Shown here in pieces: positions 19,201-26,746 of a stretch of DNA of 64,000 nt. The notes under the pieces are model-generated. The model did no database searches, had not been told where the DNA came from, and worked only from the letters and a program-made list of their open reading frames with translations. How positions within the stretch are numbered: the stretch's first letter is position 1; the number at the start of each line of letters is the position of its first letter. The stretch is taken from contig NZ_WJPO01000012.1 of the NCBI RefSeq assembly GCF_009649175.1, positions 1-64,000 of the forward strand, given 5' to 3'. The position numbers and the translations under genes were made by a program. The stretch is from Rhodovulum strictum. GTDB taxonomy: Bacteria > Pseudomonadota > Alphaproteobacteria > Rhodobacterales > Rhodobacteraceae.

Positions 19201-19677
19201 ACCCATCGCCACCAGCTGTACGGCCCGGTGCGCACCCTGCCCACGCGCACCTTCTTCTACGGGATGGAACCGGGCGAGGAGATCACCGCCGAGATCGACC
19301 CCGGCAAGACGCTGGAAATCCGGCTCTCCGCCATCGGCGAGACCACCGAGGAGGGCGAGGTGCGCGTCTTCTTCGAACTGAACGGCCAGCCGCGGGTGAT
19401 CCGCGTGCCGAACCGCAAGGCCAAGGCCACGGTCGCCAAGCGGCCCAAGGTGGAACTGGGCAATCCCGCCCATGTCGGCGCACCGATGCCGGGCGCCGTG
19501 GCCTCGGTGGTGGTCGTGGCGGGCCAGAAGGTCAAGCTGGGCGATCTGCTGCTGACCATCGAGGCGATGAAGATGGAAACCGGCCTTCATGCCGAACGCG
19601 ACGGCACGGTGAAGGCGGTGCATGTCACTCCGGGCGCGCAGATCGACGCCAAGGATCTGCTGGTCGAGTTCGAATAG
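16234..19677 (+). CDS. pyc: Pyruvate carboxylase
   Basis: Biotin enzyme that carboxylates pyruvate to oxaloacetate, an anaplerotic step. Domain order: biotin carboxylase (about 1-455), HMG-CoA-lyase-like carboxyltransferase (about 535-815, with DTTMRDGHQSLLATR), PYC/OADA domain, C-terminal biotinyl domain with biotinyl Lys near residue 1113 in EAMKMET. Start: the GGAGG at 16221-16225 is eight bases from TTG at 16234 but only two bases from GTG at 16228. The TTG also gives MTEFKKILVANRGEIA, which fits family N-termini best, so it is preferred; the GTG would add two residues. Three hairpins follow the stop. Confidence 0.95.
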   Translation: MTEFKKILVANRGEIAIRVMRAANELGKLTVAVYAEEDKLGLHRFKADEAYQIGEGLGPVQAYLAIDEIVRVAKMCGADAIHPGYGLLSENPAFVEACAAAGIAFIGPRAETMRALGDKASARKVAMAAGVPVIPATEVLGEDMDAIRAEAAEIGYPLMLKASWGGGGRGMRPINGPDELEDKVREGRREAEAAFGNGEGYLEKMILRARHVEVQILGDSHGNIYHLWERDCSVQRRNQKVVERAPAPYLSHAQREHLCNLGKKIAEQVGYQNAGTVEFLMDMETGAFYFIEVNPRIQVEHTVTEEVTGIDIVRAQILIAEGKSLVEATGIASQYDVELTGHALQCRITTEDPLNNFIPDYGRITAYRGATGMGIRLDGGTAYSGAVITRYYDSLLEKVTAWAPTPEAAIARMDRALREFRIRGVSTNIAFVENLLKHPTFLNNEYHTKFIDQTPELFQFEKRRDRATRLLTFVADVTVNGNPETEGRPRPPADIRTPRPPENRHESFLPGTRQILDEQGPQAVADWMAAQKRLLLTDTTMRDGHQSLLATRMRSIDMVRVAPAYAHNLPQLFSVECWGGATFDVAYRFLQECPWQRLRDIRARMPNLLTQMLLRGANGVGYTTYPDNVVQGFVRQAAETGVDVFRVFDSLNWVENMRVAMDAVLDTGKVLEGAICYTGDILDPNRAKYDLTYYVEMARQLKAAGCHVLGLKDMAGLLKPASASVLFKALKEEIGLPIHFHTHDTSGIAGATILAAAEAGVDAVDAAMDAFSGGTSQPCLGSIVEALRNTPRDTGIDIEAVREISDYWGQVRAQYAAFESGLMAPASEVYLHEMPGGQFTNLKAQARSLGLEDRWSEVARTYADVNRMFGDIVKVTPSSKVVGDMALMMVSQGLSRADVENPDREVAFPDSVIDMMRGNLGQPPGGFPEAITRKVLKGETPLTERPGASVPPADLDRLRAELEAQFDGLKFDDEDFNGYLMYPKVFTDYTHRHQLYGPVRTLPTRTFFYGMEPGEEITAEIDPGKTLEIRLSAIGETTEEGEVRVFFELNGQPRVIRVPNRKAKATVAKRPKVELGNPAHVGAPMPGAVASVVVVAGQKVKLGDLLLTIEAMKMETGLHAERDGTVKAVHVTPGAQIDAKDLLVEFE

Positions 19678-19692
19678 GGCGCCCCCCTGTTC

Positions 19693-19760
19693 CGGCCCGG
19701 TCCGGCCAGCGCCGCCGGGCCGTACAGGAAAAATTCCTGCAAGCGAGATTTTCCGCTTGC
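19693..19760 (+). terminator. Hairpin cluster after pyc
   Basis: Three stem-loops follow one another: CGGCCCGG / CCGGGCCG (19693-19722), CAGGAA / TTCCTG (19725-19739), and GCAAGCG / CGCTTGC (19739-19760). There is no long T run. Likely the pyc transcript end, insulating the tRNA gene. Confidence 0.5.
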
Positions 19761-19783
19761 AGCCCCCCGACGGAGTTTATAAA
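19757..19783 (+). promoter_or_regulatory. Candidate promoter of tRNA-Gly
   Basis: A TATAAA hexamer at 19778-19783 lies about 20 bases before the tRNA 5' end, with TTGCAG at 19757-19762 as a weak -35 (spacer of 15). The TATAAAT block stands out in this GC-rich DNA. Inferred from spacing only. Confidence 0.35.
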
Positions 19784-19803
19784 TCACGCCTCACCCAATG
19801 GAT

Positions 19804-19879
19804 GCGGGCGTAGCTCAGGGGTAGAGCATTACCTTGCCAAGGTAAGGGTCGTGAGTTCGAATCTCATCGCCCGCTCCAA
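19804..19879 (+). tRNA. tRNA-Gly (GCC)
   Basis: A full cloverleaf can be folded: acceptor stem GCGGGCG / CGCCCGC (19804-19810 with 19869-19875), D arm with TAGCTCAGGGGTAGAGCA, anticodon stem TTACC / GGTAA with loop TTGCCAA and anticodon GCC at 19836-19838, and a T arm with GTTCGAATC. The discriminator is T at 19876 and CCA is encoded at 19877-19879. It reads glycine codons GGC and GGU, the main Gly codons in this genome. Confidence 0.97.
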
Positions 19880-20037
19880 AAAAACTCAATGACATGATGG
19901 AAATAGCCCCCTTCGGGGCCATTCCCTTCGGGCGCACCGATGCCGTATCGCCGGGCCGCACGCCCTGCCCGATGCCGAACAGGCAGGGGCGGCCAGCCCG
20001 CTTTGGTCAGGCCGCCCGCCCGTTTCGGCGCCGCGCC

Positions 20038-21120
20038 TCAGCCCAGCCGGTAACCCGGCGTCGAGGCGGAAATCGCGCGTTCCTCGTCGTCCATGTCCTC
20101 GGGGATGGTCTCGAACAGGGGCGTCGACAGGTAACGCTCGCCGGTATCGGGCAGCATCGCCAGGATCACCGAACCCGGTTCCGCACGCTCTGCCACCTGC
20201 AAGGCAACCGCGAAACTCGCACCGCCCGAGATACCGGTCAGGATGCCCTCCTTGCGCGCCAGCTCCTGCGCCCATCGGACCCCCTCGGCCCCGGCCACGG
20301 GCACAAGCTCATCATAGAAGCCCTTGTCCAGCGTCTCTTGCAGCACCAGCGGGATGAAATCGGGCGTCCAGCCCTGGATCGGGTGCGGCTCGAAGGCGGG
20401 GTGGCTGGCCGCGGGCTCGCCTTCGGAATTGCGCGCCTGCCCCTGCCCCGAGCCGATCAGCCCGGCATTGGCGGGTTCGCTCAGGATGATCCGGGTCTCG
20501 GGCCGTTCACGGCGCAGCACCCGGCCCAGCCCCGTCACCGTGCCGCCCGTGCCATAGCCCGTGACGACGTAATCCAGCCGCTGCCCCGCGAAATCGGCCA
20601 GCACCTCGCGCGCGGTCGTGGCCTCGTGGATATCGGCATTGGCCTCGGTCTCGAACTGGTGGGCCAGGAACCAGCCATTCGTCGCGGCCAGTTCCTGCGC
20701 CTTGCGGACCATGCCCATCGCCTTGTCGGCCTTGGGCGTCAGCACGACCTTGGCGCCCAGCATGCGCATCAGCCGGCGGCGTTCGACCGAGAATGTCTCG
20801 ACCATGGTGATGACCAGCGGATAGCCCTTCTGTGCGCAGACCATCGCCAGCCCGATGCCGGTATTGCCGCTGGTCGCCTCGACCACGGTCTGGCCGGGTT
20901 TCAGCGCGCCCGACCGCTCGGCGGCCTCGATGATGTTCACCGCCAGCCGGTCCTTGACCGAACCTGCCGGGTTGAACGCCTCGGCCTTGACGTAGATCGT
21001 CACGTCCTTCGGGCCCAGATTGTTGATGCGGATCGCGGGCGTGTCCCCGATCGTGTCGAGCACGCTGTCGAAAAGCCGCCCGCGCCCTGCGGTGGTCCGG
21101 ATGCCGGCAAGATCGGCCAT
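20038..21120 (-). CDS. cysK: Cysteine synthase A
   Basis: PLP enzyme making L-cysteine from O-acetylserine and sulfide. 360 residues from ATG at 21120. Schiff-base Lys56 lies in NPAGSVKDRLA, with TSGNTGIGLA and the PLP phosphate loop GTGGTVTG. It is longer than the classic form of about 310 residues because of an insert after the phosphate loop (SEPANAGLIGSGQ ... GWTPDFIPLV) and a C-terminal extension, as seen in other alphaproteobacterial CysK proteins. Monocistronic by its surroundings. Confidence 0.93.
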   Translation of the reverse strand: MADLAGIRTTAGRGRLFDSVLDTIGDTPAIRINNLGPKDVTIYVKAEAFNPAGSVKDRLAVNIIEAAERSGALKPGQTVVEATSGNTGIGLAMVCAQKGYPLVITMVETFSVERRRLMRMLGAKVVLTPKADKAMGMVRKAQELAATNGWFLAHQFETEANADIHEATTAREVLADFAGQRLDYVVTGYGTGGTVTGLGRVLRRERPETRIILSEPANAGLIGSGQGQARNSEGEPAASHPAFEPHPIQGWTPDFIPLVLQETLDKGFYDELVPVAGAEGVRWAQELARKEGILTGISGGASFAVALQVAERAEPGSVILAMLPDTGERYLSTPLFETIPEDMDDEERAISASTPGYRLG

Positions 21121-21276
21121 TCTAGTCTCCCTGTCTGGTGTCGCGGATCGGCGCGACCATAGCAGAAAGGGCGGCGGGCGCACGGGGGGCGGGCCATGCG
21201 GGCGACAAAAGGGAGGCTGTCGGCCCCTGCCCCGCGCGGGCCGGACGGCGTTCCGCCGGGGCCGGGGCAGACAGGA

Positions 21277-21300
21277 AAACGGGGCCTTGCGGCCCCGTTT
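21277..21300 (-). terminator. Rho-independent terminator of the malyl-CoA lyase gene
   Basis: A perfect 10-bp stem AAACGGGGCC / GGCCCCGTTT with a TTGC loop lies 25 bases past the stop codon. Read on the minus strand the stem is followed by a short T run. A related hairpin follows rplY. Confidence 0.8.
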
Positions 21301-21324
21301 CGTGGTGTCGGCGTTCGCGCGGCA

Positions 21325-22284
21325 TTACTTTCCGGCGATCATCTCGGCCTGCTTGACGATCACCTCGGCCTGCTTGATCGAGGCGATATCGACCAGACGG
21401 CCCTTGTAGACGGTCGCGCCCGCGCCTTCGGCCTTGGCCTTTTCCATCGCGGCCAGAATCTCGCGCGCTTCGGTCACGGCTGCTTCCGACGGCGTGAACA
21501 CCTCGTTGGCCAGCGCCACCTGCTTGGGATGGATCGCCCATTTGCCGACCATGCCCAGCGTGGCCGAGCGCCGCGCCTGGGCATAGAACCCCTCGTCATC
21601 CGAGAAATCACCAAACGGCCCATCGACCGGCAGCACGCCATGGGTGCGGCAGGCGGCGACGATGCTGGCCTGCGCCCAGTGCCAGGGATCGGACCAGTAT
21701 TTCGCGCCCGCATGGTGCATGTAATAGTTTTCCTGCGTGCCGCCGATGCCGGTGGTCTGCATCCCCATCGAGGCGGCGAAATCGGCCGCGCCCAGCGACA
21801 TCGCCTGAAGCCGGGGGCTGGCGGCGGCGATTTCCTCGACATGGGAAATCCCGGCGGCCGATTCGATGATGACCTCGAAGCCCAGCGGCTTGGTGCGGCC
21901 CATCGCCCGCTCGACCGAGGTAACCAGCGCATCGACGGCATAGATATCGGCCGCGCAGCCCGCCTTGGGGATCATGATCAGGTCAAGCCGGTCAGAGGCC
22001 TGTTCCAGCAGGTCGACCACATCGCGATACCAGAACCCCGAATCGAGCCCGTTGATCCGCACGCTCAGCGTCTTGTTGCCCCAGTCGATATCGCCGATGG
22101 CCTGGATCACGTTCTTGCGGGCCTGCGCCTTGTCGTCGGGGGCGACCGAATCCTCGAGATCGAGGTTGATCACGTCCGCGGCGCTGGTCGCCATCTTGGC
22201 GAACAGTTCGGGCCGCGAACCGGGGCCGAAAAGCTGGCAGCGGTTCGGGCGCGCGACGGGGGTGGGCTGGATGCGAAAGCTCAT
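21325..22284 (-). CDS. mcl1: L-malyl-CoA / beta-methylmalyl-CoA lyase
   Basis: CitE-like aldolase that reversibly cleaves malyl-CoA and methylmalyl-CoA. In Rhodobacter the enzyme serves the ethylmalonyl-CoA pathway for acetyl-CoA assimilation and related carbon routes. 319 residues, the length of the Rhodobacter enzyme. Visible blocks are INLDLEDSVAPDDK (metal/CoA site), VRINGLDSG, IMIPKAG, EVIIESAAGI and GKWAIHPKQ. Start ATG at 22284 (MSFRIQPTPVARPNRCQLF); upstream codons in the same frame lack homology. A terminator follows. It is divergent from dgcN over a 293-base region. Confidence 0.93.
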   Translation of the reverse strand: MSFRIQPTPVARPNRCQLFGPGSRPELFAKMATSAADVINLDLEDSVAPDDKAQARKNVIQAIGDIDWGNKTLSVRINGLDSGFWYRDVVDLLEQASDRLDLIMIPKAGCAADIYAVDALVTSVERAMGRTKPLGFEVIIESAAGISHVEEIAAASPRLQAMSLGAADFAASMGMQTTGIGGTQENYYMHHAGAKYWSDPWHWAQASIVAACRTHGVLPVDGPFGDFSDDEGFYAQARRSATLGMVGKWAIHPKQVALANEVFTPSEAAVTEAREILAAMEKAKAEGAGATVYKGRLVDIASIKQAEVIVKQAEMIAGK

Positions 22285-22426
22285 GGTCGGGTCTCCTTGA
22301 AAGGATCTGTCCGGTCGTTCGCGTCCGGGGATAGAAAACTGCGCCCGGCTCGGCAAGGGATTTCGCCGCGCCGCAGCGTCAAGCCCCGCGATTCTGCGGA
22401 TCGGGCGGCCCGAACGGGGGATGGTT

Positions 22427-22462
22427 CGCACAATTCCGCAATCTGTCGAATATTCTTGTGCG
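22427..22462. promoter_or_regulatory. Inverted repeat in the mcl1-dgcN divergent region
   Basis: CGCACAA at 22427-22433 is repeated inverted as TTGTGCG at 22456-22462, with a 22-base spacer that holds the palindrome GAATATTC (22448-22455). The site is AT-rich against its surroundings and lies between divergent genes, as expected of an operator or promoter region. No regulator gene is adjacent. The rest of the 293-base region shows nothing else I can name. Confidence 0.4.
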
Positions 22463-22577
22463 TCACGGCCATTCACAGCGGGAACCTTCACGCCGCAGGC
22501 GCATTCCCGGCACAGATCGGCAGGACATCCCCGCGCCGCTCGCTAGGCTCTGGCCGACAAACGCATGGAGCCCCGCG

Positions 22578-23579
22578 ATGATCCGGACCCCCTATCTGCT
22601 GTTCCTGGGCGACGCGCCCGATCCGCTGGCCGCCAAGGTCGCGCAGGGCATCCGCGACTGGCGGCCCGAAAACGCGCTGGGCCAGTTCCGGATGGCGGGT
22701 TGCAAGGCCGATCTGCGCCTGCCCGACATGACGCTGACCGAGGCGCGCGATGCGGGCGCCAGAACGCTGGTGGTCGGCGTCGCGAACCGCGGCGGGGTCA
22801 TCAGCCCGGCCTGGAAAAAGGTACTGGTGGCCGCGCTGGAAGAAGGTTTCGATCTGGCCAGCGGGCTGCACAACCTTTTACGCGACGAACCCGATCTGGC
22901 CGCGGTCGCCGCCGCCTGCGGGCGGCAATTGCATGACGTGCGGGTGCCCACGGTCGCCTATCCCATTGCCAACGGGGTCAAGCGCAGCGGCAAGCGGTGC
23001 CTCGCGGTCGGCACCGATTGTTCGGTCGGCAAGATGTATACCGCACTGGCCATGGATCGCGAGATGCAGGCGCGCGGGATGAAGGCGACTTTCCGCCCGA
23101 CCGGACAGACCGGGATTCTGATTACCGGGGACGGCGTGCCGCTGGATGCGGTGGTGGCCGATTTCATGGCCGGTGCCGTGGAATGGCTGACCCCCGACAA
23201 CGACCCCGACCATTGGGATCTGATCGAGGGGCAGGGCAGCCTGTTCCACCCCTCCTATTCCGGGGTCACGCTGGCGCTGATCCATGGCGGGCAACCCGAT
23301 GCGCTGATCCTCAGCCATGAACCCACGCGCGCCCATATGCGCGGGCTGCCGCACTTTGCCCTGCCCCCGCTGGAGGCGCTGCGCGACCTGTCGCTGGCCA
23401 TGGCCCGGATGGTCAACCCTGCGGTCCAGGTGGTCGGCATCTCGATCAACACCGCCGCCATGGGCGAGGACGAGGCGCTGGCGCATCTGGAAAGTGTCGA
23501 GCGGCAGATGGGGCTGCCCACGGTCGATCCGTTCCGGCAGGGCGCGGGGCGTCTGGTGGACGCGCTGGCGGCGCTGTAG
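22578..23579 (+). CDS. dgcN: N-acetyltransferase DgcN (DUF1611 family)
   Basis: 333 residues. DUF1611 proteins have a P-loop-like domain; the member named DgcN acetylates D-glutamate in a D-glutamate catabolic route in which DgcA then racemises N-acetyl-D-glutamate. Visible here are GTDCSVGKMYTALAMD (P-loop-like, near residue 145), RPTGQTGILITG, and EGQGSLFHPSYSGVTLALIHG. Start ATG at 22578 (MIRTPYLLFLGDAPDPLAAK) fits the family; the frame upstream is not conserved. The dgcA start lies nine bases after the stop. Substrate is by family knowledge. Confidence 0.85.
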   Translation: MIRTPYLLFLGDAPDPLAAKVAQGIRDWRPENALGQFRMAGCKADLRLPDMTLTEARDAGARTLVVGVANRGGVISPAWKKVLVAALEEGFDLASGLHNLLRDEPDLAAVAAACGRQLHDVRVPTVAYPIANGVKRSGKRCLAVGTDCSVGKMYTALAMDREMQARGMKATFRPTGQTGILITGDGVPLDAVVADFMAGAVEWLTPDNDPDHWDLIEGQGSLFHPSYSGVTLALIHGGQPDALILSHEPTRAHMRGLPHFALPPLEALRDLSLAMARMVNPAVQVVGISINTAAMGEDEALAHLESVERQMGLPTVDPFRQGAGRLVDALAAL

Positions 23580-23588
23580 GCTGCGCCC

Positions 23589-24554
23589 ATGCAGATCGTC
23601 GTCACACCCGAAAGCTTCGCCCTGAAAGAACCCTTCGCCATCTCTCGCGGCAGCCGAACCGCGGCCGAGGTGCTGACCGTGCGCATCGCCGCCAATGGCG
23701 CGATGGTCTGGGGCGAATGCGTGCCCTATGCCCGCTATGGCGAATCGCCCGACAGCGTCGCCGCCCAGATCGCGGGTTTGCCCGACCGCCTTGACCGCGC
23801 GGCCTTGCAGGATCTGCTGCCGCCGGGTGCTGCCCGCAATGCCGTCGATTGCGCGCTGTGGGATCTGGCAGCCAAGCGGGCCGACCGGCGGGTGTGGCAA
23901 CTGGCGGGCCTGCCCGCGCCGAAACCCGTCATCACGGCCTTCACCCTGTCGCTGGACGCGCCCGAAAACATGCGCGCGGCGGCCGAGCGCAACGCGCAGC
24001 GCCCGCTGCTGAAGGTCAAGCTCGGCACCGAAGACGACATGGCCCGGATCGAGGCGGTGCGCGCAGGTGCGCCGAAATCGCGGATCATCGTCGATGCGAA
24101 CGAGGGCTGGACGCCCGAGATCTATACCGAGCTTGCGCCGCATCTGGTGCGGCTGGGGGTCGAGATGGTGGAACAGCCCCTGCCCGCCGGGTCCGACGAC
24201 ATGCTGGCCGAGATCGCCCGCCCCCTGCCCGTCTGCGCCGATGAAAGCTGCCATGACCGCGCCTCGCTGCCGGGGCTCAAGGGCAAGTACGACATGGTCA
24301 ACATCAAGCTCGACAAGACCGGCGGGCTGACCGAGGCGCTGGCCCTGAAAAAGGCCGCCCGGGCCGAAGGCTTCGGGATCATGGTGGGCTGCATGGTCGG
24401 CACCAGCCTTGCGATGGCGCCCGCCGTGGTGCTGGCCCAGGGCGCGGCGGTGACGGATCTTGACGGCCCGCTGCTTCTGGCCGAAGACCGCCCCAATGCG
24501 CTGCGCTACGACGCAAAGGGCGTGCATCCGCCCGATGCGTTCCTGTGGGGCTGA
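23589..24554 (+). CDS. dgcA: Dipeptide-epimerase-like racemase DgcA (enolase superfamily)
   Basis: 321 residues. Enolase-superfamily active site: the KxK motif in LLKVKLG, metal ligands Asp in VDANEGW, Glu in EMVEQPL and Asp in CADESCHD, and the second catalytic Lys in VNIKLDKTGG. By sequence alone it is an L-Ala-D/L-Glu-type epimerase; next to dgcN the role N-acetyl-D-glutamate racemase is favoured. ATG at 23589. The operon continues to the transaminase gene 32 bases downstream. Confidence 0.85.
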   Translation: MQIVVTPESFALKEPFAISRGSRTAAEVLTVRIAANGAMVWGECVPYARYGESPDSVAAQIAGLPDRLDRAALQDLLPPGAARNAVDCALWDLAAKRADRRVWQLAGLPAPKPVITAFTLSLDAPENMRAAAERNAQRPLLKVKLGTEDDMARIEAVRAGAPKSRIIVDANEGWTPEIYTELAPHLVRLGVEMVEQPLPAGSDDMLAEIARPLPVCADESCHDRASLPGLKGKYDMVNIKLDKTGGLTEALALKKAARAEGFGIMVGCMVGTSLAMAPAVVLAQGAAVTDLDGPLLLAEDRPNALRYDAKGVHPPDAFLWG

Positions 24555-24586
24555 CGCCGGGCCGCAAGAGCGAAAGGACCAGAGCG

Positions 24587-25447
24587 ATGAGCCGGATCGT
24601 CTATGTCAATGGCGAGTATCTGCCCGAAGATCAGGCCAGGGTCTCGGTCTTCGACCGCGGCTTCCTGTTCGCCGACGGCGTCTACGAGGTGACCAGCGTC
24701 ATCGACGGCAAGCTGGTCGATTTCCCCGGCCATGCCGCGCGGCTGGAACGCTCGCTGGCCGAACTGGACATGCCCTCGCCGATGACATCGGGCGAGTTGC
24801 TGGCGATCCATCGCGAACTGGTGGCGCGCAACGATGTGACCGAAGGGATGGTCTATCTTCAGATCACCCGCGGCGCCCCCGCGGACCGCGATTTCGTCTT
24901 CCCCGATCCGGCCGAGACGCCGCAGACCGTGGTGCTGTTCACCCAGTCCAAGGGGCTGGTCGACAGCCCCGCGGCGCAGACCGGGCTCAAGGTGATCTCG
25001 ATCCCCGATATCCGCTGGGGCCGGCGCGACATCAAGACCGTGCAACTGCTCTACCCGTCGGTCGGCAAGATGATGGCCAGGCGCGCGGGCGCGGACGATG
25101 CCTGGATGGTCGAGGACGGTTTCGTGACCGAAGGGACCAGCAACAACGCCTATATCGTCAAGGATGGCCGGATCATCACGCGCCAACTGGGCAACGAGAT
25201 CCTGCACGGGATCACCCGCGCCGCCGTTCTGGCCTTTGCCCGCGAGGCGCAGATGCAGGTCGAGGAACGCCCCTTCACCATCGAGGAGGCACAGGCCGCG
25301 GACGAGGCGTTCATCACCTCGGCCTCGACCTTCGTGATGCCGGTGGTGTCGGTCGACGGCGTGGCGCTGGGGGACGGCAAGCCGGGTCCGGTCGCGCGGC
25401 GGCTGCGCGAGATCTATATCGAGCAAAGCCGCAAGGCCGCGGTCTGA
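24587..25447 (+). CDS. D-amino-acid transaminase (class IV aminotransferase)
   Basis: Fold-type IV PLP enzyme, 286 residues. The Schiff-base Lys150 lies in RRDIKTVQLL, the D-AAT pattern, with DRGFLFADGVYEV at 22-35, EGTSNNAYIV, and ITSAS near the C-terminus. It moves amino groups between D-amino acids (D-Ala, D-Glu) and 2-oxo acids. Start ATG at 24587, preceded by GAAAGGA. It closes the dgcN-dgcA operon, supporting a shared role in D-amino-acid use. D-selectivity over branched-chain use is inferred. Confidence 0.88.
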   Translation: MSRIVYVNGEYLPEDQARVSVFDRGFLFADGVYEVTSVIDGKLVDFPGHAARLERSLAELDMPSPMTSGELLAIHRELVARNDVTEGMVYLQITRGAPADRDFVFPDPAETPQTVVLFTQSKGLVDSPAAQTGLKVISIPDIRWGRRDIKTVQLLYPSVGKMMARRAGADDAWMVEDGFVTEGTSNNAYIVKDGRIITRQLGNEILHGITRAAVLAFAREAQMQVEERPFTIEEAQAADEAFITSASTFVMPVVSVDGVALGDGKPGPVARRLREIYIEQSRKAAV

Positions 25448-25460
25448 GACGGCACCGGCG

Positions 25461-25522
25461 CGGGGGGGCGCTGCCCCCCGTCCTTGCGGACTCCCCCCGG
25501 GGTATTTTTGCCAAGAAGAAGG
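25461..25522 (+). terminator. Terminator-like hairpin plus dispersed element, copy B
   Basis: CGGGGGG / CCCCCCG (25461-25480) forms a hairpin just after the transaminase stop, followed by CTCCCCCCGGGGTATTTTTGCCAAGAAGAAG. The GGTATTT...CCAAGAAGAAG tail matches copies A and C. The T run suits transcript termination here. Confidence 0.6.
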
Positions 25523-25599
25523 CAGATCGCGCGGGACTTGCTGCGCGGGCCTGCCGATCCCCGCTTCACTCCGGCCGCTTTGCGCTTTAGGCAGGCGGC

Positions 25600-26715
25600 A
25601 TGGAAAGCCAAGCCGATCCGGAGATCTTTCTGGCCGCCCCCCCGGGACTGGAGGAGGCGCTGGCCGACGAGGCGCGCGCGCTGGGCTTTCGCGGCGTCGC
25701 GCCCTGCCCGGGCGGCGTCGCGCTTTGCGGCGGCTGGCCCGAGATCCGGCGCGCGAATCTTTGGCTGCGCGGTGCGGGGCGGGTGCTGGTACGCATTGCC
25801 GCCTTTCGCGCGCTGCACCTGGCGCAACTGGACAAGCGCGCGCGGCGCGTGCCTTGGGCCGATATTCTGCGCCCCGACCGCCCGGTGAGGGTCGAGGCCA
25901 GTTGCCGGGGATCGCGCATCTATCATGCGGGGGCAGCGGCGCAGCGGATCGAGCGCGCCATCGCCGAAACGCTGGGCGCGCCCATTGCCGACGATGCGCC
26001 GATCCGGGTGCTGGTGCGGATCGAGGATGACCTGTGCACGATCAGCCTGGACAGTTCGGGCGAGCCGCTGCACCGGCGCGGCCACAAGCAGGAAGTGGGC
26101 AAGGCGCCGCTGCGCGAGACGCTGGCCGCGCTGTTCCTGCGCCAATGCGGCTATTCGGGCCGCGAGCCGGTGGTCGATCCGATGTGCGGCTCGGGCACCT
26201 TCGTGATCGAGGCGGCCGAGATCGCGGCGGGGCTGGCGCCGGGCCGCGGGCGCGGCTTTGCCTTCGAGGAATTCGCGGGCTTCGATCCGGCCGCGTGGGG
26301 CGCGATGCGGGCGGTGCCCGCCCCTGCCCTGCCCGATCTGCGGTTTCACGGCTTCGACCGCGATCAGGGCGCCATCGCCGCCAGCCGGGCCAATGCGGAA
26401 CGGGCGGGCGTCGGCGCGCTGACCAGCTTCACCTGCCAGCCCATCGCCGCGCTGACCCCGCCCGATGGCCCGCCCGGGCTGGTGATGGTGAACCCGCCCT
26501 ATGGCGGGCGGATCGGTAATGCCCGCGCGCTTTATCCGCTATACGGAACGCTGGGCGAGGTGCTGAGGACGCGGTTTGCGGGCTGGCGGGTCGGGATCGT
26601 GACCAGCGAACCGCAGCTTGCCCGCGCGACCGGGTTGCCCTTTGGCCCGGACGGGCCGCCAATCCCGCATGGCGGGCTGAAGATCCGGCTCTATCGGACC
26701 GGCCCGCTGGGATGA
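25600..26715 (+). CDS. THUMP-domain class I RNA methyltransferase (RlmL-like)
   Basis: 371 residues: an N-terminal THUMP/ferredoxin-like RNA-binding part (about 1-160) and a SAM-dependent N6/N2-methyltransferase domain with VVDPMCGSGTFVIEAAEIA (SAM motif I) and catalytic NPPYGGR near residue 298. Closest to the N-terminal half of RlmKL, which modifies 23S rRNA G2445; the target in this organism is inferred. Start ATG at 25600 (MESQADPEIFLAAPPGLEEAL). It is convergent with the glucanase gene. Confidence 0.88.
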   Translation: MESQADPEIFLAAPPGLEEALADEARALGFRGVAPCPGGVALCGGWPEIRRANLWLRGAGRVLVRIAAFRALHLAQLDKRARRVPWADILRPDRPVRVEASCRGSRIYHAGAAAQRIERAIAETLGAPIADDAPIRVLVRIEDDLCTISLDSSGEPLHRRGHKQEVGKAPLRETLAALFLRQCGYSGREPVVDPMCGSGTFVIEAAEIAAGLAPGRGRGFAFEEFAGFDPAAWGAMRAVPAPALPDLRFHGFDRDQGAIAASRANAERAGVGALTSFTCQPIAALTPPDGPPGLVMVNPPYGGRIGNARALYPLYGTLGEVLRTRFAGWRVGIVTSEPQLARATGLPFGPDGPPIPHGGLKIRLYRTGPLG

Positions 26716-26746
26716 CCGCGCCCGTTGCCGGACGCGGCCCGCGCGC

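Noticed and set aside
16192-19623. 1143-codon minus-strand open frame opposite pyc
   Set aside because: Shadow of pyruvate carboxylase. No ribosome-binding site or family resemblance, and the coding signal clearly belongs to pyc.
19901-19925. GCCCC-CTTC-GGGGC hairpin after the tRNA as a terminator
   Set aside because: The stem is only five base pairs and has no T run. It was kept out because GC-rich DNA gives many such stems by chance.
19804-20040. tRNA-Gly as an integration site
   Set aside because: No copy of the tRNA 3' end was noticed downstream, and the flanking genes (pyc, cysK) are native in composition, with no integrase.
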